This document shows, piece by piece, positions 1-5,257 of a stretch of DNA of 11,732 nucleotides (positions are counted from its first letter, which is position 1; the number at the start of each line of letters is the position of its first letter). The stretch spans positions 1-11,732 of the forward strand of contig DASVHL010000085.1 of assembly GCA_036382575.1 (NCBI GenBank), read 5' to 3'. A model generated the notes under the pieces. That model was not told where the DNA came from. It saw only the letters and a list, made by a program, of their open reading frames with translations, and did no database searches. The stretch comes from UBA6022 sp036382575. Lineage in GTDB: Bacteria > Patescibacteriota > Saccharimonadia > Saccharimonadales > Saccharimonadaceae. The position numbers and the translations under genes were made by a program.

Positions 1-418
1 CCCCTTTAAAAGTTTGCGGGTCTGAAGAGTCGAAATTTTCAATATCTTCCGTCTTAATGAAAGCATAGCTCACCGGATTGTTAAAAAGCTTGTAACGATT
101 GTCGAGAGCTTTTCTTATGAGACGCTCGACTGCTTTTTGCACAATCCTATCTTCAATGGTCGCTATCTTCAGTGGCCTAAACTTTCCGTTTGCCTTCAAA
201 AGTGCGGCTCCACGTAGATTACTAAATTTAAACTGTCCATTCTTTAATTTGAGCCTTAGCTGGGTCAAATTTTTCTGTGAATGAGCTGCATATGCGCTAA
301 GAGTCTTATCGTCTACACCTTTTGAAAGGCTTTTTGCGTTACGATGCACCTCATCCCAAGCTTGATTTAAAATTCTCGGATCTTGACTAAGTCGCTGAAA
401 AAAAGATCTACCACTCAT
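1..418 (-). CDS. Reverse transcriptase, UG/Abi (DRT)-like, N-terminal part, runs off window
   Basis: This gene encodes an RNA-directed DNA polymerase. 139 codons are open from the ATG at 416-418 to the window edge, with no stop, so it is partial. The visible part matches the start of an RVT_1 domain: SLSKGVDDKT (residues 30-39), FKFSNLR (63-69), GKFRPLKI (78-85), DRIVQKAV (90-97) and SYAF (117-120). The catalytic YxDD motif would lie beyond the edge. The GVD..T / F.F...R / GK.RPL.I / DRIVQ order is shared by group II intron RTs and the unknown-group (UG/Abi) RTs. The short N-terminus, the 'gqFKFs' wording and the lack of recognisable intron RNA nearby make UG/Abi more likely; that is inference. 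UG RTs studied so far are mostly phage-defence (DRT) proteins. The start overlaps the end of the 89-aa gene by 11 bases, which suggests translational coupling. A G-rich stretch (GGGGGCG) precedes the ATG, but there is no standard Shine-Dalgarno. Confidence 0.85.
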   Translation of the reverse strand, partial: MSGRSFFQRLSQDPRILNQAWDEVHRNAKSLSKGVDDKTLSAYAAHSQKNLTQLRLKLKNGQFKFSNLRGAALLKANGKFRPLKIATIEDRIVQKAVERLIRKALDNRYKLFNNPVSYAFIKTEDIENFDSSDPQTFKG

Positions 419-677
419 ATCGCCCCCAAGCGAGAGTAGCAAAGATAACGTGGTCGCCTAGTGTGACGTCTGATACGAGTGCGCACATAAGTACGAAAAG
501 AACCAGTGTCGGCACCAGCCGCTGTAAGGAGTGTACCTCCTCCTCCAAAACTTTGCAAAACATGCGCCATTTCGGAAGGTTGATTTTCACCTTGCGTCCC
601 AATTCTGCCTGCTCAGGAACTCTCGCGGAGCTCAAAACAGGTGAACTAGGTAATTTTGACAATGAATTTGACTCCAT
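408..677 (-). CDS. Small membrane protein (89 aa) upstream of and overlapping the reverse transcriptase
   Basis: I do not recognise this protein. It starts at the ATG at 675-677 because AAGGAG (684-689) sits 6 bases upstream. The frame is open further upstream to an ATG at 848, but that ATG has no ribosome site. The N-terminal 35 residues are polar. Residues 35-50 (LPKWRMFCKVLEEEVH) look amphipathic. Residues about 54-69 (LVPTLVLFVLMCALVS) form one strong transmembrane segment, followed by a short hydrophobic tail ending LAWGRYEW. Residues 33-74 are encoded by the 125-bp repeat, and the same frame is open through the upstream repeat copy. The gene ends 11 bases inside the RT gene. Small membrane proteins are known partners or effectors in some RT and other defence systems, so a membrane effector role is possible but unproven. 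It could also be an ORF that happens to cover a structured RNA. Confidence 0.5.
   Translation of the reverse strand: MESNSLSKLPSSPVLSSARVPEQAELGRKVKINLPKWRMFCKVLEEEVHSLQRLVPTLVLFVLMCALVSDVTLGDHVIFATLAWGRYEW
458..582. repeat. 125-bp direct repeat, copy 1 (inside the 89-aa ORF)
   Basis: This segment is identical to 743-867 except for two adjacent bases (533-534 GT versus 818-819 AC). The copies are 285 bases apart, an exact multiple of three, so the minus-strand reading frame is the same in both. At protein level the only change is His to Tyr; the neighbouring Val codon changes silently. In transcript sense (minus strand) it holds short hairpins: AGGAG/CTCCT around a 5-base loop (527-541), CGGC-TGGT-GCCG, and the palindrome GTGCGCAC. 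Confidence 0.97.
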
Positions 678-712
678 GTCGCTCTCCTTTTGTAATTTAA
701 TCTCCACCGCTA

Positions 713-740
713 TGGGGGCGATGCTACTCGCGATGGTAGC
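713..740. promoter_or_regulatory. Hairpin and 10-base complement to the RT start region
   Basis: TGGGGGCGAT at 713-722 is the exact reverse complement of 419-428, the ten bases ending one base before the RT ATG. In the minus-strand RNA the leader element AUCGCCCCCA can therefore pair with UGGGGGCGAU at the RT start. Beside it, 723-740 forms its own small hairpin (GCTAC ... GTAGC). There is no U-run, so this is not a terminator. Confidence 0.5.
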
Positions 741-742
741 AA

Positions 743-867
743 CTAGTGTGACGTCTGATACGAGTGCGCACATAAGTACGAAAAGAACCAGTGTCGGCAC
801 CAGCCGCTGTAAGGAGTACACCTCCTCCTCCAAAACTTTGCAAAACATGCGCCATTTCGGAAGGTTG
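743..867. repeat. 125-bp direct repeat, copy 2 (leader of the RT operon; candidate noncoding RNA)
   Basis: This is the second copy of the repeat, with 123 of 125 bases equal to 458-582. It lies directly behind the -10 box at 876-881 on the minus strand, so the predicted transcript would begin within a few bases of the repeat edge. It has no start codon with a ribosome site. It therefore looks like leader or noncoding RNA more than gene, although its frame (from ATG 848) is open into the 89-aa gene. Upstream structured RNAs serve as templates for some UG reverse transcriptases; whether this one does is inference. Confidence 0.95.
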
Positions 868-875
868 GTGATAAA

Positions 876-884
876 ATTATACCA
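876..884 (-). promoter_or_regulatory. Extended -10 promoter of the RT operon
   Basis: On the minus strand the sequence reads TGGTATAAT, a perfect -10 hexamer (876-881) with a TGn extension. No good -35 is present at 17 bases, which is normal for extended -10 promoters. The predicted transcription start is near 869-870, at the border of the 125-bp repeat. The promoter lies about 35 bases beyond the yebC stop, and no terminator is visible between them, so read-through from yebC is also possible. Confidence 0.65.
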
Positions 885-918
885 TTTCTAAAGACTCAAA
901 TAAACGATACAACTATTA

Positions 919-1644
919 CTAGTCGTCTAGCCCGACCGTGATGTCGGCATTAGTGTGCACATTCACGACATCATCAAGATCATCAAGTGCGTCCATAATT
1001 TTTAGCACCTTACGTGCAATTTCTGGATCGTCAACTGTCACTTCAGATGCAGGCACATATTGCAGACTCGCCTCTTTAACGGTCAAACCGCTGTCAATTA
1101 CACTGCTACGTACCTTCGCTAAGTCCTTTGACTCAGTATAAATAGTAATCTCACCATCTTCTTCAACAGCATCTTCCGCACCCGCGTCAAGAATTGTCAG
1201 CAGGGCGTCTTCGCCACTAGCTGCAACAACAATCACGCCCTTGCGATTGAACTGGAACATCACACTACCGGCGTCTGCGACACGGCCACCATTTTTAGTA
1301 AGTGCATTACGAACTTCCGGGAACGTACGGTTCTTATTGTCAGTTGCCGTCTCGATAATAATTCCAATACCGCCTGGTCCATAACCTTCGTATGTCGCTT
1401 CTTCCATGACGGCTGCATTTTTGTCGCTGACACGATCGATGGCACGCTGAATATTAGCATTTGGCATATTAGCTTGCTTAGCTGTTTCAATCGCGAGCGC
1501 CAAAGCAGAGTTCATTGATGGATCAGTACCGCTACGTGCAGCAATCGCGATCTGATTACCAATCTTGGTAAAAATCGCACCACGCTTGGCGTCTTTTGCA
1601 CCTTTTTCACGCTTAATCGTTGACCACTTACTGTGTCCTGACAT
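919..1644 (-). CDS. yebC: YebC/PmpR family protein (TACO1-like)
   Basis: This is a 241-aa cytoplasmic protein of the YebC/TACO1 family. Members are described as transcriptional regulators (PmpR) and, more recently, as translation factors that relieve ribosome stalling; which role applies here cannot be read from the sequence. The signature N-terminus MSGHSKWSTIKREKGAKDAKRGAIFTK is near-canonical. The glycine-rich YEGYGPGGIGIIIE segment (about residues 84-97) and the RNRTFPEVRN-type motif (here KNRTFPEVRN) are present, and the length is typical. The start is supported by GGAG 7-8 bases upstream. In most genomes yebC stands alone or near ruvC; here it stands alone, with its own promoter and a palindromic operator-like site, and the RT locus follows it on the same strand. 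Confidence 0.95.
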   Translation of the reverse strand: MSGHSKWSTIKREKGAKDAKRGAIFTKIGNQIAIAARSGTDPSMNSALALAIETAKQANMPNANIQRAIDRVSDKNAAVMEEATYEGYGPGGIGIIIETATDNKNRTFPEVRNALTKNGGRVADAGSVMFQFNRKGVIVVAASGEDALLTILDAGAEDAVEEDGEITIYTESKDLAKVRSSVIDSGLTVKEASLQYVPASEVTVDDPEIARKVLKIMDALDDLDDVVNVHTNADITVGLDD

Positions 1645-1680
1645 AAAAATTCTCCGTTAGAGTCAGTATATATTTTCTTT

Positions 1681-1705
1681 ATTATAACAGATTTCTATCT
1701 GTTAT
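1681..1705 (-). promoter_or_regulatory. yebC promoter with perfect palindrome (possible operator)
   Basis: On the minus strand TGTTATAAT gives an extended -10 (hexamer 1681-1686). Overlapping it and filling the spacer is a perfect inverted repeat, ATAACAGAT-TTCT-ATCTGTTAT, at 1684-1705. A 9-bp perfect arm that includes promoter bases is typical of a repressor operator. It lacks a following U-run in either direction, so a terminator is unlikely. The binding protein is unknown. Confidence 0.6.
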
Positions 1706-1834
1706 TCGATCAGGTTACTATTCTGAATATTCATATTGCAAACACAATATACACAATGCTCGCGCTTGCCATATAGTTTATTTCAACTTACGCTACTTAT
1801 TGTCACCTATCTACAGATTGTTAGGAGCACCTTG

Positions 1835-2503
1835 ATGTGTAACATCGACGACCCACCCGCAAGTGCAGTTGTAGCCGAACAAAGGAACTACAAGCAACAA
1901 AGTCTGAATGATCCAGACGGCGTGCAGTTCATGGACCACCTGTGGCAAATGATCGAGGATATCGATCAGCCATTAACGGTTGTCCTTCGGACCGATCAGG
2001 ACGTCTTTGATGACGTTCCAGTGAAAGTCTTTTGGCAATTCATATCCCCACATGGAATCTTCCATAGTACCCTAAGCAGGCTGATATTTGACCTACCAGA
2101 TGAAGTCTGCCGCAGGATTCAATCACGCCACGCCCAAGAAGTCCGGACTCGGTACTTCGGAGACACGACACCCGTCACCCTCCTGGAAGTATTCCGACCA
2201 GACAAACAAAGAGATGTAGTTCGAACAGCCTACTTCTCTGGGTATGCCGATGAGCCAACCATCATACAAGATGACTGGTCAGTCCTGAAAGAGGCGATTC
2301 GCCTCACCGCTCAGGATTTGGGTGGATATATAGGTGGACAAAGTGTCACCATCGCTGATAGCTGGTCACTAGTAGTGAGTCTGGCACGCGTCAACGGCAA
2401 CCACCTTGAGCTACTGATCACTCCGCAACTAGTGTCGCGAATCAATCAACACTGGAACAAAGAGCTGGGCAGCCTCCTGGGTGTCAGCAACAAACATCTC
2501 TAA
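1835..2503 (+). CDS. Hypothetical protein, 222 aa
   Basis: I do not recognise this protein. The frame is open from 1736, but the ATG at 1835 is preferred because AGGAG (1823-1827) lies 7 bases before it. The upstream extension is rich in Leu/Tyr/Thr and lacks a ribosome site. The product (MCNIDDPPASAVVAEQ...) is soluble-looking, with no signal peptide and no membrane helix. It is rich in Asp, Gln and aromatic residues, with a mix of predicted strands (LTVVLRTDQDVF, LLEVFRPD, LELLITP) and helices (VLKEAIRLTAQDL). It is the only plus-strand gene in the left half, stands alone, and ends just before a strong terminator. The base composition appears somewhat more GC-rich than its neighbours by eye. 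It could be a lineage-specific gene. Confidence 0.7.
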   Translation: MCNIDDPPASAVVAEQRNYKQQSLNDPDGVQFMDHLWQMIEDIDQPLTVVLRTDQDVFDDVPVKVFWQFISPHGIFHSTLSRLIFDLPDEVCRRIQSRHAQEVRTRYFGDTTPVTLLEVFRPDKQRDVVRTAYFSGYADEPTIIQDDWSVLKEAIRLTAQDLGGYIGGQSVTIADSWSLVVSLARVNGNHLELLITPQLVSRINQHWNKELGSLLGVSNKHL

Positions 2504-2524
2504 CCGCTCCACTCATCCGCATTG

Positions 2525-2565
2525 AGCAAAAGCTCTGCGTCGATGACGTGGAGCTTTTGCTTTTT
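2525..2565 (+). terminator. Rho-independent terminator of the 1835-2503 gene
   Basis: A perfect 11-bp stem, AGCAAAAGCTC (2525-2535) with GAGCTTTTGCT (2551-2561), runs into a T5 tract. The loop region can add a CGTC/GACG inner stem. It lies 21 bases after the stop codon. Confidence 0.85.
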
Positions 2566-2602
2566 AAGGCCTTAAAATCAATAATTCACTTATTTTCTGG
2601 TA

Positions 2603-2640
2603 TAAAAAAACACCCCCGGTAGCGATAAAAGGGATGTTCT
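2603..2640 (-). terminator. Terminator of tRNA-Lys
   Basis: On the minus strand AACATCCC (2631-2638) pairs with GGGGTGTT (2609-2616), 8 bp with one G-U pair, followed by a run of T (2604-2610 read as A on plus). It lies just 3' of the tRNA. Confidence 0.75.
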
Positions 2641-2642
2641 TT

Positions 2643-2719
2643 TGGTGAAGCCGCTGAGACTTGAACTCAGGACACCCTGCTTAAAAGGCAGGTGCTCTAA
2701 CCAGCTGAGCTACGGCTCC
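2643..2719 (-). tRNA. tRNA-Lys (anticodon UUU)
   Basis: This is a full cloverleaf of 77 nt with an encoded CCA end (2643-2645). The acceptor stem is GGAGCCG with CGGCTTC (one G-U pair). The D arm reads AGCTCAGCTGGTTAGAGC. The anticodon stem CCTGC/GCAGG encloses loop CTTTTAA, so the anticodon is TTT (2683-2685 on plus). The T arm holds GTTCAAGTC. It is isolated from other tRNAs and has its own promoter and terminator. Confidence 0.97.
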
Positions 2720-2766
2720 ATAAATTTTTAACACACAAATAAAACTAGTTCATACGTGCTCTATAA

Positions 2767-2796
2767 AAAATAGCACTTTTACAGGTGTTTTGTCAA
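2767..2796 (-). promoter_or_regulatory. tRNA-Lys promoter
   Basis: On the minus strand TTGACA (2791-2796), an 18-base spacer and TATTTT (2767-2772) give a sigma70-type promoter about 40 bases upstream of the tRNA 5' end. The perfect -35 box contains the TGA stop codon (2793-2795) of the preceding membrane-protein gene. Confidence 0.6.
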
Positions 2797-3269
2797 TGTC
2801 TAGAAGGCATTTTAGGCGTTTTTGTCAGGAGTAGATCCATGACCGCTAGCGCCACACAGACCGTAATGATAATGACGTGATTAGCGACAAAGAAATTATA
2901 CAACTGTTCGCCAGGACCATTAATAATCAATGCCGAGCCTAGTGGTTCTAGCAATAATACAGCCGCAAGAACAGCGAATAGTAGCGCACCCGCTGTGCGT
3001 TGCCACGTCGTTCGATACGACGGACCACTAAGTAGCAACAGCAATGCCGGCGCAAGTGTTAAGGTTGCAGCAACCACGCTTTCGAGTGGCGGCTTAATTA
3101 ACACCAAGCCAGCCTGAGCAACAACCGGTGTCAGATCAGCTACCCACAGACTACTAACCATTGCGCCAGTGGCGAGCGCCAAGCCTAAGACACCAAAGCG
3201 CCGTTTAGTGAAAAATGCCAAGGCAAACAGCCCGGCGACGAGCAGGAGAAAAATTGTCACAAATGTCAT
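2793..3269 (-). CDS. Polytopic membrane protein, hypothetical (158 aa)
   Basis: I do not recognise a family. The protein is almost all hydrophobic, with about five membrane helices at residues 2-20, 26-44, 65-81, 92-112 and 128-148. The loops are short, with positive charge at TKRR (21-24) and RTTWQR (86-91), and a basic tail KTPKMPSRH. No catalytic motif is visible. The start overlaps the stop of the DUF192 gene in an ATGA (3266-3269), so the two are surely co-transcribed and translationally coupled. The product may work with the membrane-anchored DUF192 protein, but this is only inferred from context. The stop codon is embedded in the -35 box of the downstream tRNA promoter. Confidence 0.8.
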   Translation of the reverse strand: MTFVTIFLLLVAGLFALAFFTKRRFGVLGLALATGAMVSSLWVADLTPVVAQAGLVLIKPPLESVVAATLTLAPALLLLLSGPSYRTTWQRTAGALLFAVLAAVLLLEPLGSALIINGPGEQLYNFFVANHVIIITVCVALAVMDLLLTKTPKMPSRH

Positions 3270-3748
3270 CCCTTATTCTCCTTTAGAAGAGACTCATCAA
3301 AAAATGCCGTGCCACCAATGTGTATCGATTTACTTTCGACTGTCCCGCCGCTGAATTCAATCACATAACGCGCAGACTCTGTCGGCCGAAACGTCGTTTC
3401 TGGCACGCTGTCACCCGAGGCATGTTTGACGATATAAACAACTTTTTTGGCGTCATTCAGCCACACAAGATCGAAAACGGCTGTCCGCTTCTTAACATCA
3501 ACGGACCACAGGGCGCTACTGTCATGTATGCGTAAAATCGCTTGATTCTGACGAAGGGAATGCTTATTAACATCGTATGTCTCGTTTTGTGCAGATCGCA
3601 CGACGATAGCATCGAATACACCATCCCCTAGACGCACGGTCAACTGCGGGCGTATTTGTGGCATCAAAACAAAGTAAGCTGTCACACCTATGACCGCCAA
3701 CCCAAGTCCAATAAACGCCCAAGAAAGACTATCTTTGCGTAGACTCAT
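3266..3748 (-). CDS. DUF192 family protein, membrane-anchored
   Basis: This 160-aa protein has an N-terminal helix (about residues 9-29, WAFIGLGLAVIGVTAYFVLMP) that probably acts as an uncleaved anchor, with the rest outside the cytoplasmic membrane. Residues about 36-155 resemble DUF192 in order: TVRLGDGVFDAIVV, then ALWSVDVKKRTAVFDLVWLNDAKKVVYIVK in place of the family's 'fWMKnt..pLDviFid..g.Vv.i', then RPTESARYVIEFSGGTVES...IHIGGTAFF in place of 'yVLEl.aG.....i..Gd'. The usual Trp-Met-Lys-Asn core is replaced by WSVDVKK, so the copy is diverged. DUF192 has no settled function. The gene has an extended -10 promoter upstream and overlaps the next gene by four bases. Confidence 0.75.
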   Translation of the reverse strand: MSLRKDSLSWAFIGLGLAVIGVTAYFVLMPQIRPQLTVRLGDGVFDAIVVRSAQNETYDVNKHSLRQNQAILRIHDSSALWSVDVKKRTAVFDLVWLNDAKKVVYIVKHASGDSVPETTFRPTESARYVIEFSGGTVESKSIHIGGTAFFDESLLKENKG

Positions 3749-3777
3749 GACTATCTACCCTGTCCTGTCATAGAGAC

Positions 3778-3786
3778 ATTATAGCA
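3778..3786 (-). promoter_or_regulatory. Extended -10 promoter of the DUF192 operon
   Basis: The minus strand reads TGCTATAAT, with the hexamer at 3778-3783. The predicted transcript starts near 3771 and gives a leader of about 23 bases before the ATG at 3748, with only a weak AGG-rich ribosome site. No convincing -35 is seen. Confidence 0.55.
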
Positions 3787-3811
3787 TCGTTAAGGATAAA
3801 CGGTATCTAGA

Positions 3812-4723
3812 CTATGCGCCGACTTTGTCTTTTTTGTTGCGACGTTTCGCATTCATCTCGACGTATTCGATAATTGGTGTCGCGACATCACGGCCAGTTA
3901 CCTTTTCAATACCAAAACCTGGGCTGGCATTTACTTCAAGAACCAATGGACCACGTTCTGAGCGCATCATATCAACACCAGCAAGGTTAAGGCCCATTGC
4001 ACGAGCGGCCTTAACAGCCATCTTGCGTTCTTCTTCGGTCAGTTTCACAACCGTTCCCTCACCGCCCTTGTGCAGGTTCGAGCGGAAATCATCATCAAGA
4101 CTCTGGCGCTTCATGCTAGCAACTACACGGCCACCAACGACAAATGCACGAATATCAGTACCGGCTGATTCCTTCACAAACTCCTGTAGCAGGACGTTAG
4201 TACCGTCATCGTTAGTCAAATAAAATGCCTGCAGTACTGATTTTGCTGCCTTCTTTGATTCGGCGAGGACAACACCATTACCGTGCGTGCCACGAGCCAA
4301 CTTAATGATTACTGGCGTACCGCCAAGTTTTTCAATCAAGTCATCGATGTCAGTTGAATTACGTGAAAAAACAGTCTTTGGAATACCAACACCAGCCTTG
4401 GCAAGGAGCTGCGAACTACGCAACTTGTCGCGTGAACGGTTGATAGCGATGGAGCTCGATACAGTGTAAACACCCTGCATCTCTAATTGACGCACGATAG
4501 CTGTACCGTAACGAGTCATATTAGCGGCGATACGTGGAATAATCGCATCGAATTGTGCCAGGTCTTCACCCTTATAGCTAACGGTTGGATTATTCTTTTC
4601 GATTGAGGCATAGCATTCGCGATATTTAATAACTGTCACTTCGTGACCACGCGCAATCGCTATTTCTTTTAAGCGTTTTGTTGAATAGTTGCCAGGACCG
4701 TTTGATAAAATTGCAATTTTCAT
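3812..4723 (-). CDS. rimK: RimK-type ATP-grasp glutamate ligase
   Basis: This 303-aa cytoplasmic ATP-grasp ligase resembles E. coli RimK, which adds glutamates to the C-terminus of ribosomal protein S6, along its whole length. Landmarks: MKIAILSNGPGNYSTKRLKEIAIARGH at the N-terminus, FDAIIPRIA...YGTAIVRQLEMQG, SRDKLRSSQLLAKAGVGIPKT, the ATP-binding VIIKLARGTHGNGVVLAES, VLLQEFVKES.GTDIRAFVVGG, the DFRSNLHKGGEG loop and the metal/ATP motif GPLVLEVNASPGFGIEKVTG. The ATG at 4721-4723 is chosen because the protein then begins like RimK and the ATG overlaps the upstream stop codon in an ATGA; an in-frame ATG 18 bases earlier lies inside the upstream gene. It follows the RimB-like protease gene directly, so the ligase and a tail-trimming protease are made together. 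The S6 target is assumed from the family. Confidence 0.92.
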   Translation of the reverse strand: MKIAILSNGPGNYSTKRLKEIAIARGHEVTVIKYRECYASIEKNNPTVSYKGEDLAQFDAIIPRIAANMTRYGTAIVRQLEMQGVYTVSSSIAINRSRDKLRSSQLLAKAGVGIPKTVFSRNSTDIDDLIEKLGGTPVIIKLARGTHGNGVVLAESKKAAKSVLQAFYLTNDDGTNVLLQEFVKESAGTDIRAFVVGGRVVASMKRQSLDDDFRSNLHKGGEGTVVKLTEEERKMAVKAARAMGLNLAGVDMMRSERGPLVLEVNASPGFGIEKVTGRDVATPIIEYVEMNAKRRNKKDKVGA

Positions 4724-5148
4724 ATGTTTACTCGCTTCCATTCAGTATCATGTTCACCGTTAATTGTTACGTCGACTGTCATATTATGCTCACGCAGGAA
4801 ACGTCTTCCTAGGAGCATTTCACGGTCCATGTCCGACCTGTCCGTTAGGCCAATTGTAGCAGCATATAGTACGCCGTGAATGGTAATATCGACAGGAATA
4901 CCAAACCGCTTCGACGTATGGCCACTAGCACTACGAACGATCAACTTCGTAAAGTCAGTTGTTTTTGTGCGCAGTGTTTTATCGCCCATCGGGTCAAAGC
5001 TAAGTGTCGTGCCATCAGCGCTTAACTGGATATTAGTACAGTGCAATGCACCCGAAAAAGCGCCCGTATCTACCTTGGCGATAACAGCATCGATCCCGAG
5101 CGTAGGGATACCGACAGTTTCAATATGTCCGAGTGTTATTTTACTCAT
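4720..5148 (-). CDS. RimB-like retropepsin-fold protease (PF05618, 'ATP-dependent zinc protease' family)
   Basis: This 142-aa cytoplasmic protein matches the small family formerly called 'ATP-dependent zinc protease' and now seen as retropepsin-like aspartic proteases. The catalytic motif is KVDTGAFSGALHC (DTGA at residues 27-30), and a second family motif is MLLGRRFLREH (about residues 111-121). The N-terminal LGHIETVGIPTLGI is also typical. In Pseudomonas the homologue RimB trims glutamate tails that RimK adds to S6. The overlap with rimK here (ATGA at 4720-4723) supports the same partnership. A -10 box lies only 9 bases before the ATG and there is no Shine-Dalgarno, so the mRNA is probably leaderless or nearly so. 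Confidence 0.85.
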   Translation of the reverse strand: MSKITLGHIETVGIPTLGIDAVIAKVDTGAFSGALHCTNIQLSADGTTLSFDPMGDKTLRTKTTDFTKLIVRSASGHTSKRFGIPVDITIHGVLYAATIGLTDRSDMDREMLLGRRFLREHNMTVDVTINGEHDTEWKRVNI

Positions 5149-5157
5149 AATTATTGT

Positions 5158-5189
5158 ATTATAGTAACATTATATAATTCTTATGTCAA
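5158..5189 (-). promoter_or_regulatory. Promoter of the RimB-like/rimK operon
   Basis: On the minus strand TATAAT (5158-5163) lies 9 bases before the ATG. TTGACA (5184-5189) lies 20 bases upstream of it; with the alternative -10 TACTAT (5161-5166) the spacing is the ideal 17. Either choice leaves a 5' leader of about 2-5 bases. Confidence 0.55.
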
Positions 5190-5194
5190 TAGTT

Positions 5195-5218
5195 GCTCCA
5201 CCCTTATCGGGGGTGAGC
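5195..5218. other. Intergenic hairpin downstream of dnaJ
   Basis: The arms GCTC-c-ACCC (5195-5203) and GGGTGAGC (5211-5218) form an 8-bp stem with one bulged base. Neither side ends in a T-run, so it is at best a weak or non-classical terminator of dnaJ. It sits just upstream of the -35 box of the next promoter. Confidence 0.4.
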
Positions 5219-5257
5219 AGTAGAATGCATCATCGTGCTATGTAACAATATCAACGG

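Noticed and set aside
713..740. Terminator in the RT leader
   Set aside because: The hairpins are GC-containing but no T-run follows on the minus strand.
408..848. A single 146-aa protein containing both repeat copies
   Set aside because: The ATG at 848 has no ribosome site, while the internal ATG at 677 has a strong AAGGAG at good spacing. The upstream copy is better explained as leader or RNA, though the frame being open is noted.
458..867. Template/variable repeat pair of a diversity-generating retroelement
   Set aside because: The copies differ at only two adjacent bases, both transitions and not adenine-biased on either strand. There is no C-type-lectin-like target at a gene end, and the RT N-terminus does not read like a DGR RT.
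1..890. Group II intron
   Set aside because: No intron 5' GUGYG plus domain V/VI hairpin pair was seen in the visible part. The missing left side prevents full exclusion.
463..891. Plus-strand ORF across the repeats
   Set aside because: It has no ribosome site, reads as a Ser/Thr-rich shadow of the minus strand, and runs into the RT promoter.
4724..4741. Longer RimK start at 4741
   Set aside because: It would add MEASKH inside the upstream gene; the ATGA overlap start at 4723 gives the canonical MKIAIL beginning.
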